Below, in pieces: positions 17,578 to 26,164 of a stretch of 64,000 bases of DNA (its first letter is position 1; each line of letters opens with the position of its first letter). The notes beneath the pieces are model-generated. The model was not told the origin of the DNA. It saw only the letters and a program-made list of their open reading frames with translations, and ran no database searches. Position numbers and translations under genes: made by a program. The stretch comes from Porphyromonadaceae bacterium UBA7048 (lineage in GTDB: Bacteria > Bacteroidota > Bacteroidia > Bacteroidales > Muribaculaceae): NCBI GenBank assembly GCA_002493945.1, contig DLAL01000057.1, forward strand, positions 24,594 through 88,593, given 5' to 3'.

Positions 17578-18021
17578 ATGAAAGTGAAATACATTCTCCT
17601 CGCCGCCGCGGCGGCCGTCATGACCGCTTCGTGCGCCGATCTCGGACTCGGGGTCGACGTGAGTTCGGGCCCTGACTCGCCCTACTACTATTACTACGAT
17701 AATTACGGCGCCGGCTATCCTTACTACTGGAATTACTGGAACAGCCCCGTATGGAATCCCGGTCCGCCGATAGCCCCCGGCCTGCCCCCGGTCAACGGCG
17801 GCCCCGGTCCTGTCAGGCCTCCGCATAATAACATCCCGAGACCGTCGCAGAATCTGCGGCCAGGCATGAACGGCATGCCCGATCTCAACGGCAGCAATCC
17901 CGGTCCGGCCATAATACAGCGCCCCGGCAGCAACCAGGGCGGTGGCGGCCAGGGCGGAGGTGTTCAGGTACCCTCGGGCAGTACGGGCGGCAGCAACAAC
18001 AGCCGCCGCGGTCAGAACTGA
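17578..18021 (+). CDS. Small Gly/Pro/Asn/Tyr-rich lipoprotein of unknown function, 147 aa
   Basis: N-terminal lipoprotein signal (MKVKYILLAAAAAVMTASC; lipobox TASC at 16-19) and then a low-complexity chain: a Tyr-rich segment (YYYYYDNYGAGYPYYWNYWN), a Pro/Gly region and a Gly/Ser/Asn tail. No known domain recognised. Likely exported and membrane-anchored. A purine-rich AGAGGA lies 11-16 bases before the ATG, an unusually clear ribosome-binding site for this phylum. Its end overlaps the GH115 gene on the other strand by 10 bases. Confidence 0.7.
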   Translation: MKVKYILLAAAAAVMTASCADLGLGVDVSSGPDSPYYYYYDNYGAGYPYYWNYWNSPVWNPGPPIAPGLPPVNGGPGPVRPPHNNIPRPSQNLRPGMNGMPDLNGSNPGPAIIQRPGSNQGGGGQGGGVQVPSGSTGGSNNSRRGQN

Positions 18022-20450
18022 GCGCTGTCGTGTATGCTGCGTATCTCGCTCAGGGCTATGCCGGGGTCAAGCAGGTAGGCCCTGAGGGTGACGGTGCCGT
18101 CGGCTGCCGCCGTGTGGCTGACGGTGGCGTCGTTGTAGCCGCGCAGCACCGTGTCGTGCCACTTGCCCTGCGTGGCCACGGTCTTGAGCGAGCATAGCTG
18201 CGGCTCTCCGCCGTCGACGGCCACGGCCATGCGCAGGTCGCGTCCGCTGTGGACGGGGAATGTGGGCACGCAGCGTATCTCGATGCGGTTGTCGCCCTTG
18301 CGCACGGGCACGGTGTACTCCACGTACGGAGCGGCTGCCCGGCACGATGCGGCGTCATACTCCGTATAGTCCATCGGCCACACGGCGATGCTGCTCCGGC
18401 CTGTGCCGAGACCCTCGAACTCGTCGAACACTCCGCGCGAACCTGTGTACGCCGCGGCCTCGACCGTACTGAACGCCGGCCCGGCGGCCATAGGCTTTGC
18501 CGCAATCTCCGGCAGGTCGAACTGGCGCTGACGGCGCGGGCGGCAGTCCATCATGCCGTTCCACTTGCCGTCGGCTATTCCGGTATTGTAGATGGCCGTG
18601 ATGCTGTCGATGCACTGGTGGGCGTGGTGCACCTGAGCGGCGTATGCCTCGCCCTGACGGGCACGCAGCGTCTTGACGTTCATGTACCATGCGCCTTTGA
18701 CTGGATATTCGACCATCTCGAAGTAGGCGTCGCGGAGCCGTGCGGGTATGCGTGCGCGCACGCTGTCGGCCTTGGCGGCGATGGCGGCGTATTCGCGCAG
18801 GCGGCTCTCAATCTCGCTTTCGGTGAACGCTACGCGGAACACGTGCTCCGGCTTGGCGGCTGCCGCCAGACGGTAGTAGCGGAGCTTAATGTCGGCAATG
18901 TCGTCGGCTACGTCGTCGCCGAATGTCTTTGCGGCCCAGTGGCGGCTGTACTTCCATGCCTCCGACGGCTGCCAGCTGTCGACGTCCCATGCCAGGTCCA
19001 TGCAGAACTCAAGCTCGGCTTCGGCCGGCTTGATGTCGCCCACGTTGATGACCCACAGGTCGCGGATGCCGTTCTCGTAGCCCTTCACCAGCTCGTAGCT
19101 GATGAGCGAGGGCGACGTGGAGCATATCCACAGATAGTCCTCGGGCGTGCCCCAGTACGACAGGTGATAATAGACGCCGTGGCCGCCGCTGCGTGTCTGC
19201 TCGGCCTCGGTCGGGAGCTGGCGGATGTAGCCGTGGTTGTCGTCGACCCATGTCAGGGTGACGTCCTCGGGCACCTGCAGACCGGCGTTGTAGGCGTCGA
19301 GCACTTCCTTATAGGGGATGAAAATCTGCGGAACCTTCGTCGGGTCGCCGATGTGCCTGGCAATGAGCGAGCGCTGGAAGGCGATGATTTCGGTGAGTCC
19401 GCACACCTTGTCCTCGGTCGAGGGATATCCGCTGATACCCCAGTCGTGGACGCCGCGCATGCCGAGGGTGTACATGGCCGAGTAGCCCTTGCTTTCGGCC
19501 ACGCGCTCTTCCCAGTAGCGCTTGATGCGGTCGGTGTTGGTGACGAAGTTCCAGTTCTCATATGTGCCGGTGCCGTCCTCATAGCGCCGCCACTCCCACT
19601 CGTTGTCGCGGAGCATCTGCTCGCAGTGGCTCGAGCCGAGGGCTATGTCGTATTTGTGCGCCACGGGGAGATTGTCCTTGTTGGCCCAGAAGGCTTCGGA
19701 GCACAGGTGCATGGCCGGCCACAGCACGTTGGCGCGCAGGCGCAGCAGCAGCTCCATGACGCGTGCGTAGGTGTTGGGGCCGATGTTGTTGTACTTGCTG
19801 TCTATGTTCTTTGCGGCCCAGGGCGTCAGTCCCCAGTCCTCGTCGTTGATGAAGATGCCGCGGAACTTGACCGACGGCTCGCCGACCTTCAGGCTTCCGC
19901 GGGTGGCGAAGAGCGCTTTCCGCGGCTCGGGTTTTACGTCGGCCCACCACACGTAGGGCGAAACACCCATCAGACGCGACAGCTCGAAGAGGGCGTAGGC
20001 CGTGCCGCGTGGTGTCGAGCCGTAGGCTACGAGCGCCTTTTTGACGCCTTTGACGGGACTGTCGACCACGGCGAGTCCGTAGGCTTCCCAGCGTCCTGCC
20101 ACACCGGCGGTATCGATTTTGCCGCGGCGCGCCATCTCGTCGACGAGTGCCGAACTGCCGAGCGTGCCGGCGATGACGGGGTAGCGCCTGCCGGCGATGT
20201 CGGCAGTCACCTCGGGCCTGATGCCCGTGATAAGCAGGATGTCGGACGCCACGGCGTCGGCTGCCGTACGCACAACTTCAGCGTCGGCCGCGTCGACGTA
20301 GAAAGCGGCAGCCACGCCTTTGTCACCGACTATCGGGAAGGAGCCGCGCTGTGATTTCGTGACTATTTCGGGTTGTGCCGCTCCGGCGGCGAGGACAGAG
20401 GTGAGTGTAAGGAGTAAAAAGGCAATAAAGGTGTTCGGAAGTCTTCTCAT
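18012..20450 (-). CDS. GH115 family glycoside hydrolase (xylan alpha-glucuronidase type), 812 aa
   Basis: Signal peptide (1-25), then a GH115-like N-terminal domain (about 30-180), the (beta/alpha)8 catalytic domain (about 185-520, starting KFRGIFINDEDWGLTPWA and including LWPAMHLCSEAFWANK and LTWVDDNHGYIRQLP), a helical region and a C-terminal beta-sandwich. GH115 enzymes remove (4-O-methyl)glucuronic acid side chains from xylan. No SusC/SusD pair or other xylanase is beside it, so it is an isolated enzyme here. A 701-codon frame on the opposite strand is an artefact of codon bias. Confidence 0.88.
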   Translation of the reverse strand: MRRLPNTFIAFLLLTLTSVLAAGAAQPEIVTKSQRGSFPIVGDKGVAAAFYVDAADAEVVRTAADAVASDILLITGIRPEVTADIAGRRYPVIAGTLGSSALVDEMARRGKIDTAGVAGRWEAYGLAVVDSPVKGVKKALVAYGSTPRGTAYALFELSRLMGVSPYVWWADVKPEPRKALFATRGSLKVGEPSVKFRGIFINDEDWGLTPWAAKNIDSKYNNIGPNTYARVMELLLRLRANVLWPAMHLCSEAFWANKDNLPVAHKYDIALGSSHCEQMLRDNEWEWRRYEDGTGTYENWNFVTNTDRIKRYWEERVAESKGYSAMYTLGMRGVHDWGISGYPSTEDKVCGLTEIIAFQRSLIARHIGDPTKVPQIFIPYKEVLDAYNAGLQVPEDVTLTWVDDNHGYIRQLPTEAEQTRSGGHGVYYHLSYWGTPEDYLWICSTSPSLISYELVKGYENGIRDLWVINVGDIKPAEAELEFCMDLAWDVDSWQPSEAWKYSRHWAAKTFGDDVADDIADIKLRYYRLAAAAKPEHVFRVAFTESEIESRLREYAAIAAKADSVRARIPARLRDAYFEMVEYPVKGAWYMNVKTLRARQGEAYAAQVHHAHQCIDSITAIYNTGIADGKWNGMMDCRPRRQRQFDLPEIAAKPMAAGPAFSTVEAAAYTGSRGVFDEFEGLGTGRSSIAVWPMDYTEYDAASCRAAAPYVEYTVPVRKGDNRIEIRCVPTFPVHSGRDLRMAVAVDGGEPQLCSLKTVATQGKWHDTVLRGYNDATVSHTAAADGTVTLRAYLLDPGIALSEIRSIHDSAQF

Positions 20451-20491
20451 AGAATCGGATAGTCAGGGGTGGTATGTCTCGAGTGTGTCGG

Positions 20492-20977
20492 TTATCGTGA
20501 TGTCAGTTTCTTTATCAGGGAGGATGCGAGTCCGCTCTCGAATCCGCGCGACAAGGCGTAGCGGAAGAGTTTCGTGCGGTCCCCGTAGCTGAGGGGCCGC
20601 TCCATCGTCCGTGCTTTCATGGTCAGCAGCTTAGAGAGGATGGCCTGATACTCGTCCTCGTCAATCTGTCCGAGAGCCTCGTCGATGGTGTCGGGGTCGA
20701 TGCGCTTCTGCTGCATGGCCATCGTGATCTTGCGGCGTCCCCAGCGCGCGAAGCGGTATTTGTCGCGGACGAAGGCGGCGGCATAGCGGTTTTCGTCCAG
20801 GAAGCGTCGGCGTGTGAGCGAACTGATGATGGCATCGCAGTCCTCTTCGCCTATCCCCCAGCCCGACAGCTTGCGCCGCAGCTCGAATTCGCACTGCTCG
20901 GCACGGGCGCAGAGTTCCTCGCAGCGTATCAGCGCGGCTTCGGGGCGCAGTTCTTTCTTCTTCAGTCGGCTGAACAT
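20492..20977 (-). CDS. recX: RecX-family regulatory protein, 161 aa
   Basis: Small helical protein built of three tandem three-helix RecX repeats; in other bacteria RecX binds the RecA filament and limits recombination. Family marks: ELRRKLSGWGI (about 34), LTRRRFLDENRYAAAFVRDK (about 53-72) and GRRKI. Start placed at ATG 20975-20977 (MFSRLKKKE), giving a 16-base overlap with prmC; a longer frame to 21097 would overlap far more. No recA in the window. Confidence 0.83.
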   Translation of the reverse strand: MFSRLKKKELRPEAALIRCEELCARAEQCEFELRRKLSGWGIGEEDCDAIISSLTRRRFLDENRYAAAFVRDKYRFARWGRRKITMAMQQKRIDPDTIDEALGQIDEDEYQAILSKLLTMKARTMERPLSYGDRTKLFRYALSRGFESGLASSLIKKLTSR

Positions 20978-21825
20978 ACGGCTCTTACATAGCGGTACAG
21001 TCCGCGGTAGTCGCGGTAAGCCTCGGCGTCGGAGTAGCCCTGACGCAGCAGCATGGCCACGACGTCGGCGTGATACAGGGCGTTTATCTCGAACCACAGC
21101 GTGCCTCCGGGCTTCAGTGCGCCGAGGGCGTAGCGGCCGATGGCGGTGTAGAAGAGCAGCGGGTCGTCGTCGGGCACGAAGAGCGCCTGCGCCGGTTCGT
21201 GGTCAAGGACGCGCGCGTCCATGTCGGCGCCCTCGCTGCGGCATATGTAGGGGGGATTGCTCACCACGATGTCGAAGGAGCGGCTGTCGCCTCCGGGCTC
21301 GGCCTTGAGGATGTCGGTCTGCCTGAAGTCTACGGACACACCGAGCGAGCGGGCGTTGTCGCGCGCCACCGCGAGGGCTTCGGCCGATATGTCGAAGGCA
21401 GTCACGGAGCTGAACGGAAGTGCCCGTGCCAGAGATATGGCTATGCAGCCCGACCCTGTGCCTATGTCAAGCACGCGCAGGTCGCTGCGTCCGTCGTATT
21501 CCTTACATATCATGTCGACGAGTCCGGCCGTCTCGGGGCGCGGGATGAGCACGGCAGGGGTCACGCGGTAGTCGTTGCCCATGAACCGCGCTTTCCCCAC
21601 GGCGTACTGCACGGGTTCGCCGGCGGCCACACGGTCGGCCACGCGGTCGATTTTTTCGGCAGTGAAGGGCAGCATCTCGCGGTCGCCGTTCATGAAGAGG
21701 TACTTCCGGTCGTAGCCTGCCGTGTCCTCGAATATTATCCGCGCCGCGGCGTCGCCTTCGTCAGGTCCGAGTACCTGCTGAAGACGCTGCCGCACCCGCC
21801 GGAAAGTCTCGTCTACGGTGCTCAT
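20962..21825 (-). CDS. prmC: Peptide chain release factor glutamine methyltransferase, 287 aa
   Basis: Methylates the glutamine of the GGQ motif of release factors. Helical N-terminal domain (1-75), then RPETAGLVDMI, the SAM motif VLDIGTGSGCIAISLA (about 119-134) and the catalytic NPPYI motif (about 190). Full length. Overlaps obg upstream by 4 bases and recX downstream by 16, so the three appear to be one operon. Confidence 0.94.
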   Translation of the reverse strand: MSTVDETFRRVRQRLQQVLGPDEGDAAARIIFEDTAGYDRKYLFMNGDREMLPFTAEKIDRVADRVAAGEPVQYAVGKARFMGNDYRVTPAVLIPRPETAGLVDMICKEYDGRSDLRVLDIGTGSGCIAISLARALPFSSVTAFDISAEALAVARDNARSLGVSVDFRQTDILKAEPGGDSRSFDIVVSNPPYICRSEGADMDARVLDHEPAQALFVPDDDPLLFYTAIGRYALGALKPGGTLWFEINALYHADVVAMLLRQGYSDAEAYRDYRGLYRYVRAVCSAD

Positions 21826-23096
21826 TGGCGGTCGTCATTGATGGCTTCGTAGAGGAATGCGTCGTTGTCGTCATCATCATCGTCGTCATCGCCGTCATCG
21901 TTACGGCTGTCGGACTCGTCGATGTCGGCGTCATCCCAGTCGATGTCGTCGGCCCATGCGTCGGGACTGATGCAGCGGAGGTCTTCGGCCTCTTCGTCGG
22001 TCTCGTCGGGAGTGTACTCGAAGATGAAGTCGTCCTCCTCACGCACGCGGTGGTGTCCGTCGAGCGGACGGTGTATGATGTCGGGGGCGTCGATGCGGTT
22101 GCGGTCGTCGGTGATGGCAGTCCAGAGCATGTCCTTGAGCCTGTCGATGCCGTATCCGCTGACCGCCGAGATGAATACGTGTGGAACGCCTTCGGGAAGG
22201 GTCTTCTCGATTTCCTCTCGGAGTTCGTCGTCGAGGAGGTCTGACTTGGAGATGGCCAGCACGCGCTCCTTGTCCATCAGCTGGGGATTGAACTTCTCGA
22301 GCTCACCGAGCAGGATGCTGTATTCGCGCGCGATGTCGTCGGCGTCGGCCGGCACCATGAAGAGGAGAACTGCGTTGCGCTCGATGTGGCGGAGGAAGCG
22401 GAGTCCGAGGCCCTTGCCCTCGCTGGCGCCCTCGATGATGCCGGGGATGTCGGCCATGACGAAGGAGCGGTTGTCGCGGTACGACACGATGCCGAGTTGC
22501 GGTTCCATGGTGGTGAAGGGATAGTCGGCTATCTTGGGTTCGGCCGCCGACACTGCCGACAGGAGCGTGGACTTGCCTGCGTTGGGGAATCCCACAAGAC
22601 CCACGTCGGCGAGCATCTTCAGCTCGAGGATGACGGAGCGCTCTATGGCCGGTTCGCCGGGCTGTGCGTAGCGCGGAGTGCGGTTGGTCGAGCTCTTGAA
22701 ATTCCAGTTCCCGAGTCCGCCGCGTCCGCCTTTGAGCAGCTTCACTTCCTGACCGTCGTCGGTCACTTCGGTGAGGTATTCGCCGGTCTCGGCGTCGAAT
22801 ACGACGGTGCCGCATGGCACGTCCACAGTGACGTCCTCGCCGTCTTTGCCCGAACTCCGTCCGGCCGAACCGGAGCCGCCGTTGCCGGCGAAGATGTGGC
22901 GGCGGTATTTGAGCGGAAGCAGCGTCCACATGTTGCGGTTGCCGCGGAGTATGATGTGTCCGCCGCGTCCGCCGTCGCCGCCGTCAGGACCGCCTTTGGG
23001 GACGTACTTGGCCCGGTAGAAGTGGCATGCGCCGGCGCCGCCCTTGCCCGAGCGGCAGAGTATCTTTACGTAGTCTATGAAGTTTGAGTCAGCCAT
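21822..23096 (-). CDS. obgE: Obg/CgtA GTPase, 424 aa
   Basis: Essential ribosome-assembly and stress GTPase. Glycine-rich Obg fold (1-160, with GGDGGRGGHI and GGRGGLGNWNF), G domain with P-loop GFPNAGKSTLL (about 165) and switch DIPGIIEGASEGKGLG. The C-terminal tail (about 335-424) is highly acidic with a run of eight Asp; a variable acidic tail is known for Obg proteins. First gene of obg-prmC-recX. Confidence 0.95.
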   Translation of the reverse strand: MADSNFIDYVKILCRSGKGGAGACHFYRAKYVPKGGPDGGDGGRGGHIILRGNRNMWTLLPLKYRRHIFAGNGGSGSAGRSSGKDGEDVTVDVPCGTVVFDAETGEYLTEVTDDGQEVKLLKGGRGGLGNWNFKSSTNRTPRYAQPGEPAIERSVILELKMLADVGLVGFPNAGKSTLLSAVSAAEPKIADYPFTTMEPQLGIVSYRDNRSFVMADIPGIIEGASEGKGLGLRFLRHIERNAVLLFMVPADADDIAREYSILLGELEKFNPQLMDKERVLAISKSDLLDDELREEIEKTLPEGVPHVFISAVSGYGIDRLKDMLWTAITDDRNRIDAPDIIHRPLDGHHRVREEDDFIFEYTPDETDEEAEDLRCISPDAWADDIDWDDADIDESDSRNDDGDDDDDDDDNDAFLYEAINDDRQ

Positions 23097-23169
23097 ATCT
23101 GAGAGTGTATTTTTGTCAGTTGTATGTAACTATATAACACCCGGAGGGCGTTTTTGTGCTCGGGCGCCG

Positions 23170-24240
23170 TCAGCGGGTGCTGTTCATCGAGTTGTGGTGC
23201 CTGATGAGTTCGCCTGCCTGCCGGAAGTCCACGGGCGAGCCCACGTCGATCCATGTGCCTTTGATGGGGTAGTAGGTCACACGGAGTCCGTCGGCTATGG
23301 CGCGGTCCACGAGGTCGGTGGCGTCGCAGCGCACACCATCCTGCAGACGCCGCAGCACGTGGTTGCCGAAGATGTATATTCCGGCGTTGGCGTAGTAGGA
23401 GTAGGAGGGCTTCTCCTCGATGCCGCGCACCAGACCGGGATGTTCGTCGTCCAGCGAGAGTATGGCGTAGGGCACTGACACCTGATAGGGCACGACGGCT
23501 ATGGTGACGTCTGCGTGCATGTCGGTGTGGTGCAGGTACATCTCCTCGAATGACACGGTGGTGAGCAGGTCGGAGTTCATCACCAGTGTGTCGCCCTCGT
23601 CCCGTGCCACGTCGGTCAGCGTCACCGAGCCTATGGTGCCGAGCGGTTCGGTCTCGCGTACGGTCTTCACCTGTATGCCTGCCACAGGACGGCTGAAGTG
23701 CTCGTCGAGCTGCTCGGCCAGATAGCGCGTCGTGACGGTGATGTCATCTATGCCGCATGCCGCCAGAGCCTCGATGTTGTAGTCGATGATGGCCTTCCCC
23801 TCGATGCGCAGGAGCGGCTTGGGGGTGGTGAGGGTGGCCGGGCGCAACCGTTCGCCACGGCCTCCGGCCATGATGACGGCGCGCAGTGGCAGCATCGTGT
23901 GGCGGCGCGTCAGGTCGATGATGTCGACAGGACGGCCGTCGCCGTCGAGCACCGGCAGCAGTGTGATGCCTGACTCGCGGCAGCGCTTCATGGCTGCCAC
24001 GTCGCGGCTGCCGAGGCGGATATAGCGGAAGTCGGTGTGAGCCGCCTCAGTGACGGGACTGTCGAGGCTTGTGCCGCGTATCAGCGCGCGCCGTATGTCG
24101 CCGTCGGTGACGGTGCCGAGCAGACGTCCGCCGCCGTCGGTGACGAAGAGCACCATCGTGGCGCCCGGCAGAGTGTTGAGCTGCACGAGAGCCTCGCGGA
24201 CAGTGGCGCCGGCGTGTATGATATATCTGTGGTCGTTCAT
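23170..24240 (-). CDS. CBS-domain sugar nucleotidyltransferase (PtmE/LegI-cluster type), 356 aa
   Basis: A CBS pair at the N-terminus (about 1-118: VTDGGGRLLGTVTDGDIRRAL, then GDGRPVDIIDLTRRH) fused to a nucleotidyltransferase (about 124-356) with the signature AVIMAGGRGERLRPATLTTPKPLLRI and the metal motif MNSDLL. The same fusion occurs in PtmE of Campylobacter, a glucosamine-1-phosphate guanylyltransferase that starts GDP-linked legionaminic acid synthesis (family knowledge). Start at ATG 24238-24240, overlapping the upstream cytidylyltransferase gene by 4 bases. Substrate here is an inference from context. Confidence 0.8.
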   Translation of the reverse strand: MNDHRYIIHAGATVREALVQLNTLPGATMVLFVTDGGGRLLGTVTDGDIRRALIRGTSLDSPVTEAAHTDFRYIRLGSRDVAAMKRCRESGITLLPVLDGDGRPVDIIDLTRRHTMLPLRAVIMAGGRGERLRPATLTTPKPLLRIEGKAIIDYNIEALAACGIDDITVTTRYLAEQLDEHFSRPVAGIQVKTVRETEPLGTIGSVTLTDVARDEGDTLVMNSDLLTTVSFEEMYLHHTDMHADVTIAVVPYQVSVPYAILSLDDEHPGLVRGIEEKPSYSYYANAGIYIFGNHVLRRLQDGVRCDATDLVDRAIADGLRVTYYPIKGTWIDVGSPVDFRQAGELIRHHNSMNSTR

Positions 24241-24941
24241 TTCAGAAAATGTTTTTCGGCGGCTTCCCAGTCGGCAGGCGTGTCGAGGTCTATGCTGCAT
24301 TCGGCAGGCATGATGTGCGGAATGCGGCGGGGAAACTCGCCGAGGTTCATCTTGCGCAGGGACTGCGGATTGATGACGTAGACAGCACCGTTCTGCTGGT
24401 AGACTTCGGGGCAGTCCTGGCGCCGCGTATACAGGCCGTGGCCCTTGCATACGTGCATGTAGCCGTCGGCGTCGGTCTCGAAGAGGTTGTAGTAGGGATT
24501 CACGCCCGAGGGGCATACTGATGTGACCATGTCGACGTGCTCGCCGCGGCGTACGGCGTCATCATAGAGCTGTGCGGCCTCAAGGATGTGGCCGGCAGTG
24601 CGCAGGGGCGACGTCGGCTGGAGTAGTATCACGCAGTCGTAGCAGATGCCATGCGCCGTGGCCCAGTCCATGGCGTCGAGCATCACCTCGCGGCTGCCGG
24701 TGGTGTCGAGTCCGAGGCTTGCAGGACGCATGTAGTCCACAGTCAGGCCGCACGAGCGCGCCACGGAGGCTATCTCGGTGTCGTCGGTCGAGAGCATGAC
24801 GTGGCCGCCCAGCTGTGCGGCGGCTTCGAGGGCGGCCGCAATGGTGTAGGCTATCAGCGGTTTGCCGCCGAGGGGCCTGATGTTCTTCCGCGGTATGCTC
24901 TTGCTCCCTCCGCGGGCAGGGATTATATAGAGAGGTTTCAC
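24237..24941 (-). CDS. Acylneuraminate/legionaminate cytidylyltransferase, 234 aa
   Basis: Activates a nonulosonic acid with CTP to the CMP-sugar. N-terminal nucleotide-binding signature IIPARGGSKSIPRKNIRPLGGKPLIAYTI (5-33) and LLQPTSPLRTAGHI (about 106-119) are diagnostic of the NeuA/LegF/PseF family. Full length for a single-domain enzyme. Overlaps both neighbours by 4 bases. Sequence alone does not separate sialic from legionaminic acid; the neighbouring CBS-nucleotidyltransferase favours a legionaminate-type route. Confidence 0.88.
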   Translation of the reverse strand: MKPLYIIPARGGSKSIPRKNIRPLGGKPLIAYTIAAALEAAAQLGGHVMLSTDDTEIASVARSCGLTVDYMRPASLGLDTTGSREVMLDAMDWATAHGICYDCVILLQPTSPLRTAGHILEAAQLYDDAVRRGEHVDMVTSVCPSGVNPYYNLFETDADGYMHVCKGHGLYTRRQDCPEVYQQNGAVYVINPQSLRKMNLGEFPRRIPHIMPAECSIDLDTPADWEAAEKHFLK

Positions 24942-26110
24942 AGGTCGTAGAATTTTTTAGTGAGCACATCGCCGGGCATATTCCCTACGAATCGGAGCAC
25001 GGCGTCGGTCATGAGCCCGAGGGTGTCTGGCTTGAAGTATGGATTCTCGCGTCGGCTTGCCACGAGCTGCATGCGGTCGGACAGCGCTTCGGCGATAGCC
25101 TCGGCTATCGAGTCGGCATCGTCGGCACAGTGTATCACTGACGGGCCGGCGAGGCGTCCGCGCTGGCGTATGCCGATGTCTACGGTGGGCGCTCCTGCCG
25201 AAGGCGCCTCCACGATGCCGCTCGACGAATTGCCGACGACGGCCTTGACGACTCTGAGCAGGCTCTGATAGCGCAGCATGCCGAGCGACGCCACGCTCCG
25301 CACGCGGTCGGGGTGTGCGGCGGCGTAGTCCTCGATTAGCGGAAGGAGTCCGAGTCCGCCGGCGTCGTTGTTCGGGTGCGTGATGACGACGTTGCAGCCT
25401 TCGAAGCGGTCGAGGGCCTTGAAAAGTTCCCTGAGTTTGTCGGCCGGCGATGCCGAGGTGTCGTTGGTGGCCGGATGGTAGGTGACCAGGAGGGTGGGGG
25501 AGTGGCGCAGGTCCATGCCGAGATATTCTTCGAGCGCGCTGACGGGCAGCGGGTCGATGTTCATGGCGTTCCATACGCCGATGGCGCCTGTGTTCACCAC
25601 CCGGTCGGGCTGTTCGCCCATCTGTATGACGCGGCGACGGTAGTCGTCGGTGGCCGTGAGGTGGAGCGACGAGAGCTTGGTGATGGCATGGCGGAACGAG
25701 TCGTCGACTGCCCCTTCAGAAATCTCGCCGCCGGCGATATGAATCACCGGGATGTGCATCACGGCCGCCGCCGAGGCAGCCGCCAGCATCTCGTAGCGGT
25801 CGCCGAGCATTACGGCGGCATCGGGCCGCAGTTGCCCTAAGGCGTCGGCTATACCTGCTGTGAACGCTCCCATGGCACGTGCGCGGGCGCACTCGCTGTC
25901 GTCGTCGAGCACGAGCGGCACACGGGCGTCGACGCAGAATCCGGCATCCGTTATCTCGTTGACAGTCATGCCGTACTCCGGCAGCAAGTGCATATTTCCG
26001 GCGATAATCCCGACTTGGACTCGCCGGCTGTCGCGCAGGCTCCGGGCCAGAGGCATGAGGAGCCCCCAGTCGGCACGCGTGGTAGTAACAAAGCACACTT
26101 TCGGTAACAT
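24938..26110 (-). CDS. UDP/GDP-N-acetylglucosamine 2-epimerase, hydrolysing (NeuC/LegG-like), 390 aa
   Basis: GT-B-fold hydrolysing 2-epimerase that releases an N-acetylmannosamine-type sugar from a nucleotide-GlcNAc, early in nonulosonic acid synthesis. Visible: VTTTRADWGLLMPLA (N-terminal domain), MLGDRYEMLAAASAA, HIAGGEISEGAVDDSFRHAITKLSSLH, and the C-terminal VVGNSSSGIVEAPSAGAPTVDIGIRQRGR. These are family hallmarks. Start chosen at ATG 26108-26110 (MLPKVCFVTT). First gene of the three-gene cluster; the synthase (NeuB/LegI) expected beside it is missing from the window. Confidence 0.88.
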   Translation of the reverse strand: MLPKVCFVTTTRADWGLLMPLARSLRDSRRVQVGIIAGNMHLLPEYGMTVNEITDAGFCVDARVPLVLDDDSECARARAMGAFTAGIADALGQLRPDAAVMLGDRYEMLAAASAAAVMHIPVIHIAGGEISEGAVDDSFRHAITKLSSLHLTATDDYRRRVIQMGEQPDRVVNTGAIGVWNAMNIDPLPVSALEEYLGMDLRHSPTLLVTYHPATNDTSASPADKLRELFKALDRFEGCNVVITHPNNDAGGLGLLPLIEDYAAAHPDRVRSVASLGMLRYQSLLRVVKAVVGNSSSGIVEAPSAGAPTVDIGIRQRGRLAGPSVIHCADDADSIAEAIAEALSDRMQLVASRRENPYFKPDTLGLMTDAVLRFVGNMPGDVLTKKFYDL

Positions 26111-26136
26111 AGATGCAAAATTACGAAAAATTTCAC

Positions 26137-26144
26137 TAACTTTG
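26137..26144 (+). promoter_or_regulatory. -7 box of the Septu-like operon
   Basis: TAACTTTG, 20 bases before the ATPase ATG. No convincing TTTG partner is seen 19-21 bases upstream. A TAATTTTG box for the divergent epimerase gene lies on the other strand at 26116-26123, so the two transcription starts are nearly back to back. Confidence 0.5.
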
Positions 26145-26164
26145 TACATCTAAAGAACTCTTCC

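Noticed and set aside
18249..20354. 701-codon open frame opposite the GH115 gene
   Set aside because: It is the antisense of a clear enzyme gene; long open antisense frames arise from GC-rich codon bias and the translation has no recognisable domain.
26150..26164. A retron reverse transcriptase linked to the Septu-like pair
   Set aside because: Only about 50 bases separate the ATPase from the epimerase gene; no RT or structured msr/msd region fits.
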